From positions 2,542,001 to 2,606,000 of the forward strand of contig NZ_LOAJ01000001.1 in assembly GCF_001542905.1 (NCBI RefSeq): DNA of 64,000 bases, given 5' to 3'. The notes under the pieces were generated by a model. It saw nothing but the letters and a program-made list of their open reading frames with translations, was not told the DNA's origin and did not search any database. Position numbers and translations under genes: made by a program. The first letter of the stretch is position 1, and each line of letters starts with the position of its first letter. This DNA comes from Halorubrum aethiopicum. GTDB taxonomy: Archaea; Halobacteriota; Halobacteria; Halobacteriales; Haloferacaceae. Shown in pieces: positions 58,714 to 64,000 of the stretch.

Positions 58714-59964
58714 TCAGGCGTCCATCCGGATCGGCGGCGCTCGGCTCATCAACACCAGACAGCCGATCCCGACGACCGCGCCGACGACGCCGGTCGCGAC
58801 GCCCACGAGCCTGACCGCGGGGACGAACTCGATCCGCGCGCTCGCGACCGCGATGGCCCCGCCCATGAGGATCGGCGTCAGCGTCGCGCTCGCGCGACCG
58901 GTCCCCTCGCTCAGGCTCACGAGCCCGCCGCGAAGCGCGGTCGGCGCGAGGTCAGTGACGATGCTCCGGTAGATCGACAACACGAGGCCGAAGCCGACCC
59001 CCATCAGCACCACTCCGAGGGCCGCGATCGGAAGCGCCGTCGCGAGGAAGACGAGCCCGAGTCCGACGCCTATCGAGACGTTCGCCGCGATCAGCGGGTA
59101 GAGCCGGTCCTCGAAGGCCGCGGAGATCCGCCCGGTCTGGGTCGCCGCCAGCGCGTACGAGAGGCTGGCGAGCGCGGCGAGGATCCCGGCCTGTGCGGGC
59201 GTGCCGCCGAGGACGTCGACGACGACGATCGAGTTGTAGGTGAGGAAGCCGAACCACGCCAGGTTCGCGGTCCCGCGGGCGACGACGATCGTCCACGCGC
59301 GCCGGTGTGCGACGAGCGTCCGGAGGTCGCCGAGCTGCGCCCGGAGGTTCTCGTCCGACCCGTTGGCGGCATCCTCGTCCATCGGCTCCTCGAACCGGAG
59401 GTAGACGATCGCGGCGATCGGGAACGCGATCGCGTACAGGAGGAACGGGTACTGCCACGCGAACCCGACGAGGACGCCCGCGATGAGCGGAAAGATCGTC
59501 TGTGAGAGCCCCGATCCGCTGAACCGGAGCCCCTGTGCGGTCGCCTCCTTCGTCCCCGTGTAGAGGTCGCCGAGGCTCGTGATGATGATCGGCGTGAGCG
59601 CGGCGAAGCCGATCCCCTGGAGGAGCCGGAGGACGATCGCCGCGTAGAACGTCGAGACGAACGCGATCGCCGTCCCGGTCAGCCCGAACCACACCAGCCC
59701 GAAGATGAGGACCGGGCGTCTCCCGTACCGGTCGGCTATCACCCCGGCGATGGGGATGACGACCACGGCCGGCCCGGTGAACGCCGACATCAACAGGCCG
59801 ACGTTCGCCGCGGACGCCCCGAGCGGCTCGACGAGCGAACCCAGCACCGGCGAGAGGAGCGCGGTCCCGAGCGGCGGGAGGACGTTGATGAGGAGCAACA
59901 GCTGGAAGGGACGCTCCCGGACGATTCCCGAATCGCTCCCCGCTATCGACGGCGTCGAGACCAC
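58714..59964 (-). CDS. MFS transporter
   Basis: A 416-residue protein with twelve predicted helices. The loop 2-3 MFS motif reads GVIADRYGRRPVLIFGLVWF (about 65-84), and GGLVSLSEGTGRASATLTPILMGG appears in the second half. A cytoplasmic loop around about 185-215 is acidic. GTG 59964 follows GGGAGAG. Probably a proton-coupled drug or metabolite exporter; substrate unknown. Confidence 0.83.
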   Translation of the reverse strand: MVSTPSIAGSDSGIVRERPFQLLLLINVLPPLGTALLSPVLGSLVEPLGASAANVGLLMSAFTGPAVVVIPIAGVIADRYGRRPVLIFGLVWFGLTGTAIAFVSTFYAAIVLRLLQGIGFAALTPIIITSLGDLYTGTKEATAQGLRFSGSGLSQTIFPLIAGVLVGFAWQYPFLLYAIAFPIAAIVYLRFEEPMDEDAANGSDENLRAQLGDLRTLVAHRRAWTIVVARGTANLAWFGFLTYNSIVVVDVLGGTPAQAGILAALASLSYALAATQTGRISAAFEDRLYPLIAANVSIGVGLGLVFLATALPIAALGVVLMGVGFGLVLSIYRSIVTDLAPTALRGGLVSLSEGTGRASATLTPILMGGAIAVASARIEFVPAVRLVGVATGVVGAVVGIGCLVLMSRAPPIRMDA

Positions 59965-60062
59965 GAATACTCTCCCGGAAGGGGGTGGCGTACATGGGGC
60001 TACGTCTTCCGGCAGAGATCGTTGCGACCGACGGGGACGCAACGGCGGACTCCCGGATCGAT

Positions 60063-60695
60063 TCACCGCGGCTCGACGCTCACCGAGAGGTCGTCGACGT
60101 AGTGGGTCGCGTCGGCCTCCCAGATGACGGCCGTGCCGACGGCGAGGTGGAGAGTGTCGGTCGACAGCTCCGGCGTCGTCCACTCGAACGCGTACTCCCG
60201 CCACCCGTCCGCGAGCCACAGCGCGTCGCGGAGCCCGCCGTACGGCGTCTCGCCGAGGTTGCTCGTGTTGAGCCCCGGCTGCGGGAAGTCCTCCTCGGTC
60301 GCCGGTGGCTCCGGGGCGAGTCGCATCAGGGCGTGGCGGATCGTGTTGAACGACTCCGACTCGCTCCAGAACCGCCCCGTCACCTCGATCCGGTACGCCC
60401 GCCCGGGTTCGATGGCCACCGGGTGAACCCCCCACGTCACGCCGTCGTCGTAGTCCCCCTCGTTCCAGATCCGGAGGGAGCGCTCGCCCGCGGCCGCCTC
60501 GGCGTCGGAGACGTCGAGTTCCCACTCGAACTCCGCGAGGTCGACCTCCGGCCCGATCGCCGCGCCGGCCTCCCAGTCGCCGATCCCGTCCTCGAACCCC
60601 TCGGTGAACGCCGGTCCGTCGTCCCCGCCGACGCAGCCGGCGACGCCCGCGAGGGCGACGGCGGCACCCGAACGGATCGCGTCGCGACGTAACAT
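60063..60695 (-). CDS. Predicted Tat lipoprotein with a carbohydrate-binding-like beta domain
   Basis: A 210-residue exported protein. LRRDAIRSGAAVALAGVAGCVGG carries a twin-arginine signal and lipobox VAGC (Cys about 21). The mature part begins FTEGFEDGIGDWEAGAAIGPE and has a GERSLRIWNEGDYDDGVTWGVHPVAIEPGRAYRIEVTGRFW stretch, the pattern of a jelly-roll carbohydrate-binding module (CBM4/22-like) as in many secreted proteins. No enzyme domain is attached. Confidence 0.72.
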   Translation of the reverse strand: MLRRDAIRSGAAVALAGVAGCVGGDDGPAFTEGFEDGIGDWEAGAAIGPEVDLAEFEWELDVSDAEAAAGERSLRIWNEGDYDDGVTWGVHPVAIEPGRAYRIEVTGRFWSESESFNTIRHALMRLAPEPPATEEDFPQPGLNTSNLGETPYGGLRDALWLADGWREYAFEWTTPELSTDTLHLAVGTAVIWEADATHYVDDLSVSVEPR

Positions 60696-60913
60696 GAGTT
60701 CGACTACCACTCGCAACGGGATAATCCTCCCGTGGCTCATCCGGATCCCCACGCGTCGACGTTCGATCCGTGGGAGCCGTCACGTTCGTCAAGAACGGTG
60801 ATCCAGGTTTCGAGGCTTCGTGTCGCGGTACGAGACGATCCGGACGAGAGGATCCGGGCCAGTGACTCCGCCGTGTTCAGTCTCGTCTCTCATCGTCGTA
60901 GTCGTCGCGAAAA

Positions 60914-61115
60914 GGTCCGGGTGCGAGAATTGAACCCGAGGCGAGACTCGCTCCGCCCGTCTCGCGTGATTCGATCTCGCCTTCCGCCCTTCTTCGTCAC
61001 TACGTTCCTCAGAAGGTCCGGGTGCGAGAATTGAACCCGAGGCGAGACTCGCTCCGCCCGTCTCGCGTGATTCGATCTCGCCTTCCGCCCTTCTTCGTCA
61101 CTACGTTCCTCAGAA
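60914..61115. repeat. Two tandem 101-bp units each starting with the tRNA-His 3' end
   Basis: Units 60914-61014 and 61015-61115 appear identical. Each opens with GGTCCGGGTGCGAGAATTG and 6 further bases matching the 3' end of the real tRNA-His (61116-61140), then about 76 bp of unrelated DNA. Three copies of the tRNA 3' end in a row are the scar pattern expected from repeated integration or duplication at a tRNA attachment site. Confidence 0.8.
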
Positions 61116-61116
61116 G

Positions 61117-61190
61117 GTCCGGGTGCGAGAATTGAACCCGCGTCTCAGCCTCCACAAGGCTGAAGGATAGTCCACTACCCTAACCCGGAC
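61117..61190 (-). tRNA. tRNA-His (GTG)
   Basis: On the minus strand the anticodon arm is CAGCC-TTGTGGA-GGCTG with anticodon GTG. The T-arm is GCGGG-TTCAATT-CTCGC. The acceptor stem TCCGGGT pairs with ACCCGGA, leaving an extra 5' G (61190) opposite C73 (61117), which is the G-1:C73 pair unique to tRNA-His and is here encoded. No CCA is encoded and no intron is visible. Confidence 0.93.
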
Positions 61191-61290
61191 ACGCACTCTC
61201 ACGTACCCCGTTTCGACTGATAACCGTTACGACTCGCGATCGGGCGTGGGACCGTCCCGCGCGGCCGTCGAGTCGACCGATCGCGGGGCG

Positions 61291-62619
61291 TTACGTCTCC
61301 CCGTCCGACGACTCCTCCTTGCGGATCCGGACCGTCGAGACGCGCGAGCCGTCGACCGCCGACACCTCGATCGCGTAGGTGCCCTCGGAGACGACGTCGC
61401 CGACCTCGGGCGGGCGGCCGAGCCGGTCCAACACCAGCCCGCCGAGGGTCTCGAAGCCCGCGCCCTCGAAGTCGACGCCGAGCGCGTCGTTGACCGCCGA
61501 CAGCGGGACGCCGCCGTCGATCTCGTACCCGTCGTCGCCGGACCGTCGGATCGAGGGCTCCCGACCGGGGATGTCGAACCCGTCGCGGAGGTCGCCGACG
61601 ATCGTCTCGACCGCGTCCTCGATCGTGACGAGCCCCTCGAACGCGCCCCACTCGTCGATCACGACCGCCAGCTGTCGGCGCTCGTCCTGGAACCGCACGA
61701 GCAGCTCCGCGACCGTCGTCGTCTCCGGGACGACGAGCACCTCGCGAGCGAGGTCGCCGGCGGTCGTGGCATCCTCGTCGGGGCCGATCGCCTCGAGGAG
61801 GTCCTTCACGTCGAGGAAGCCGACGACCCGTCTCTCGTCGTCGGCGGTGACGACCGGGTACCGCGTGTGACCGGCTTCACGCACCGTCTCCCGCAGCTCC
61901 GGGACGGTCGCGTCCGTCGGGACGCTCACCACGTCGGGGCCGGGAACCATGACCGTCGTGACCGCGGTGTCGTCGGTCTCGAAGACGCGCTCTATCATCT
62001 CCACCTCCGCCTCGGCGACGTGGCCAGCCTCCCCCGCTCGGGCCAACACCCGCCGGATCTCCCGTTCGTCGAGCGTCTCGTCGGTCTCCGAGGCCGGCGG
62101 GATGCCGATCAGGCTGGTGAACGCGTTCGCGGTCCCGTTGAACACGACGAGCCCGGGGTAAAAAAGCAGGTAACAGAGCTTCATCGGCGGCGCGACGAAA
62201 AGGGAGAGCCGTTCGGCCTGCGCGATGGCGATCGTCTTCGGCGCGAGCTCGCCGAAGACGACGTGGAGGAACGTGATGAGGCCGAACCCGATCGCGAACG
62301 CGACGAGGTGGATGAGGTTCGCCGGGAGCACCGACGCCAGGACGGGCTCGATGAGCGAGGCGACGGCGGGCTCGCCGGCCCACCCGAGGCCGAGCGAGGC
62401 GAGCGTGATCCCGAGCTGCGTCACCGCGAGGTAGTTGTCGAGGTTCGCCATCACCTCCTCGAGCGTGTCCGCGCCGGGGCGACCCTCCTCGACGAGCTGA
62501 TCGACCGACGTCGAACGGATCCGGACGAACGCGAACTCCGAGGCGACGAAGAAGCCGTTCAGGACGACCAACACCAGCGCGAGCAGGAGACGGGACCCGG
62601 AGACGACGAGGTCTACCAT
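61291..62619 (-). CDS. CNNM/CorC-type membrane protein with CBS domains
   Basis: A 442-residue protein. The N-terminal CNNM (DUF21) transmembrane domain contains NGFFVASEFAFVRIR (about 21-35) and FLHVVFGELAPKTIAI (about 116-131). A CBS pair runs through VMVPGPDVVSVPTDATVPELRETVREAGHTRYPVV (about 224-258) to LAVVIDEWGAFEGLVTIEDAVETIVGD (about 320-346), and a C-terminal CorC/HlyC transporter-associated domain follows (about 360-435). Relatives handle Mg2+ or Co2+ efflux. Confidence 0.9.
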   Translation of the reverse strand: MVDLVVSGSRLLLALVLVVLNGFFVASEFAFVRIRSTSVDQLVEEGRPGADTLEEVMANLDNYLAVTQLGITLASLGLGWAGEPAVASLIEPVLASVLPANLIHLVAFAIGFGLITFLHVVFGELAPKTIAIAQAERLSLFVAPPMKLCYLLFYPGLVVFNGTANAFTSLIGIPPASETDETLDEREIRRVLARAGEAGHVAEAEVEMIERVFETDDTAVTTVMVPGPDVVSVPTDATVPELRETVREAGHTRYPVVTADDERRVVGFLDVKDLLEAIGPDEDATTAGDLAREVLVVPETTTVAELLVRFQDERRQLAVVIDEWGAFEGLVTIEDAVETIVGDLRDGFDIPGREPSIRRSGDDGYEIDGGVPLSAVNDALGVDFEGAGFETLGGLVLDRLGRPPEVGDVVSEGTYAIEVSAVDGSRVSTVRIRKEESSDGET

Positions 62620-62787
62620 CGCCGCCTCCGCGTCGCGTCACCGTTCGAGCGAGAAACACGCATGTCTACCCGTCTCCGCACGCATCCACTTAAACGATCG
62701 ACCCGTCCGCTCCCCGGGTGTGCGGTCGTCCGCCGATCCGCAGGAAGGTAGTTATACCGACGCCGCGTAGGGTCGTGAGACGCGTAC

Positions 62788-64000
62788 GTGTCAGACGAGA
62801 CGAACACAGACGACGACGGCCTCCTCGACGAGCGACGACGCCGCCTGTTGGGCTACGCGGGGCTCGCGGCGGTCGGGACGGGCGGCGTCGCCGGCGCGTG
62901 GTCGCTTCTCGGGCGGGACGAACCGGCGGACCCGGACCCCGCGCCCTCGGAACCGCCGGGCGGTGACGACGGGGAGGGGGACGACGGAGACGATGGAGAC
63001 GGAGAGAACGCGGAGGCGGAGGAGCCGCCCGAGGCGATCCCCGCGGTCGTCGAGCGGTACGCCCCCGACCTCTACTTCGGAGCCCTCGAGAAGTGGTTCC
63101 CCACCGACCCGCGCGCGTACGTCGTCGACTCCGCCGACGGGCCGGTCGTCGACGGCTTCCGCGCGCTCGAGGAGTACTCGCGGGAGTTCCGCGAGACCGG
63201 GTCGCCGCCGACGCCGACGGTGTTCTACCGGGTCGTCGAGGCGGCCGACGGCGTCGACGCGGTCCAGTACTGGTTCTACTCCGTCTTCGACCAGTTCACG
63301 GTGAACTTCCACTGGCACGACTGGGAGCTGCTTCAGGTGTTCCTCGACCGCGAGACGGGCGACCCGCTGTTGCTGTCGGCGAGCGCCCACGCGCGCGGAA
63401 CCCCGAACAACGAGTTCCTCGAGCCCGACCTCGCGGACGGCCGGCGGCCGGGGATCCTCTCGGAGGTCGGCTCGCACTCGAGCGCCAGCGAACTCAACGA
63501 GGTTCGACCGAGCTTCGAGCGGCTGCCGGGCGAGAACTGGCGGTCGGACGTGACGAACGACCTGTTGGGGGTCGCCGGGGACCTGACGGCCCCGTTCGCG
63601 TACGGACTCCCCCGAGGCGAGGGGGCCAGGCTCCCGTTCGTCATGCCGGAGCTCGACGGCTACCCGCTTTACGACCACCCGTCGCTGTCGGTCGAGCGGG
63701 ACGACTTCGTCGACGAGCGGGTGACCGTCGCCGGCTGGCGCGGACTGCCGACCCCTCCCGATGACCTGCCGCTGCGGGAGCCGGGGCTCGTGATGACGCG
63801 TTCCGACAGCGACACGCCGGCGGACGCGACGTACGCGCTCGAACCGATGGGATCGCTCCCCGGAGCGATCGCGGACTTCGTCGGCCCGCAACTGAGCTTC
63901 GAGTTCGCGATCCCGGGGTTCGCCGAGGACCGGTTCGCGAGTCACATCACGTCCGTGGGGATCCCGTGGGAACAGCCCCGATACGCCGACCCCCTCGCCG
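62788..64000 (+). CDS. Exported protein with NPP1/NLP-like HxHDWE motif (partial)
   Basis: The frame opens at GTG 62788 and runs off the window (404 codons). RRRRLLGYAGLAAVGTGG (about 16-33) is a twin-arginine-like signal or anchor, followed by an acidic Pro/Gly/Asp linker (about 44-80). The folded region starts about 86 with VVERYAPDLYF. VQYWFYSVFDQF (159-170), FHWHDWELLQVFL (174-186) and LLLSASAHARG (194-204) line up with the Y-x-WYF, GHRHDWE and SASAH segments of NPP1/necrosis-inducing-like proteins, recalled from that family. TATA-like GTTATACC lies near 62750. Function in an archaeon is unknown. Confidence 0.65.
   Translation, partial: MSDETNTDDDGLLDERRRRLLGYAGLAAVGTGGVAGAWSLLGRDEPADPDPAPSEPPGGDDGEGDDGDDGDGENAEAEEPPEAIPAVVERYAPDLYFGALEKWFPTDPRAYVVDSADGPVVDGFRALEEYSREFRETGSPPTPTVFYRVVEAADGVDAVQYWFYSVFDQFTVNFHWHDWELLQVFLDRETGDPLLLSASAHARGTPNNEFLEPDLADGRRPGILSEVGSHSSASELNEVRPSFERLPGENWRSDVTNDLLGVAGDLTAPFAYGLPRGEGARLPFVMPELDGYPLYDHPSLSVERDDFVDERVTVAGWRGLPTPPDDLPLREPGLVMTRSDSDTPADATYALEPMGSLPGAIADFVGPQLSFEFAIPGFAEDRFASHITSVGIPWEQPRYADPLA

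Noticed and set aside
1-64000. CRISPR arrays, rRNA genes or complete insertion sequences
   Set aside because: No regularly spaced repeat-spacer arrays, no rRNA-like sequence and no intact transposase were found; only short IS-like ends and an integrase fragment are present.

Overview
The window comes from a haloarchaeon (class Halobacteria). It is very GC-rich, its proteins are strongly acidic, and it carries archaeal marker genes: a proteasome alpha subunit, aIF5A with its hypusination site, TrmY, archaeal-type PyrF and bat-like HTH regulators. Secreted proteins carry twin-arginine lipoprotein signals, and many genes have a TATA box about 25-30 nt before the start codon, which points to leaderless mRNAs. 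The genus cannot be fixed from this sequence alone.

Layout. 1-5 kb: end of an M20 amidohydrolase, a small membrane protein, a threonine-dehydratase-like enzyme, an orphan trio (two phage-tail-tube/gp19-like proteins and a frameshifted helix-hairpin-helix protein), and a D-amino-acid-oxidase-type flavoenzyme. 5-21 kb: an amino-acid-type transport and catabolism region with an ornithine-cyclodeaminase-family enzyme and two complete five-component Liv/HAAT ABC transporters (6.5-11.3 kb and 15.2-20.9 kb). Between them lie VOC, rhodanese, cupin, alpha/beta hydrolase and 3-hydroxyisobutyrate-dehydrogenase-like genes. The binding protein of the second transporter (19598-20908) is circularly permuted relative to the first. 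21-31.5 kb: housekeeping genes (methyltransferase, CinA halves on separate genes, MOSC protein, proteasome alpha, DHFR-thymidylate synthase pair, aminotransferase, aIF5A-agmatinase pair, M20 deacylase).

31.7-45.5 kb: a visibly lower-GC genomic island. A 14-nt copy of the 3' end of tRNA-Pro(CGG) lies at its left edge (31677-31690). The tRNA itself (45450-45522) and an integrase C-terminal fragment lie at its right edge. The cargo is secreted and membrane proteins, a membrane-anchored HTH protein, a DMT transporter, two oxidoreductase-type genes (one with an in-frame amber stop), small membrane proteins, and many copies of short dispersed intergenic repeats, some ending in an IS6-like terminal repeat.

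45.6-51.7 kb: core genes again (CHY zinc finger, TrmY, HIT zinc finger, PyrF, two enolase-superfamily enzymes, acyl-CoA dehydrogenase). 51.7-57.6 kb: a second lower-GC block with cytochrome P450, a bat-like regulator, a quinone-oxidoreductase-like enzyme and a PAS histidine kinase whose promoter carries a DtxR-box-like palindrome. 57.6-64 kb: D-2-hydroxyacid dehydrogenase, MFS transporter, lipoprotein, a tRNA-His whose 3' end is repeated in two tandem 101-bp units, a CNNM/CorC-type membrane protein, and an exported protein with an HxHDWE motif like NPP1/NLP proteins, cut off by the window end.
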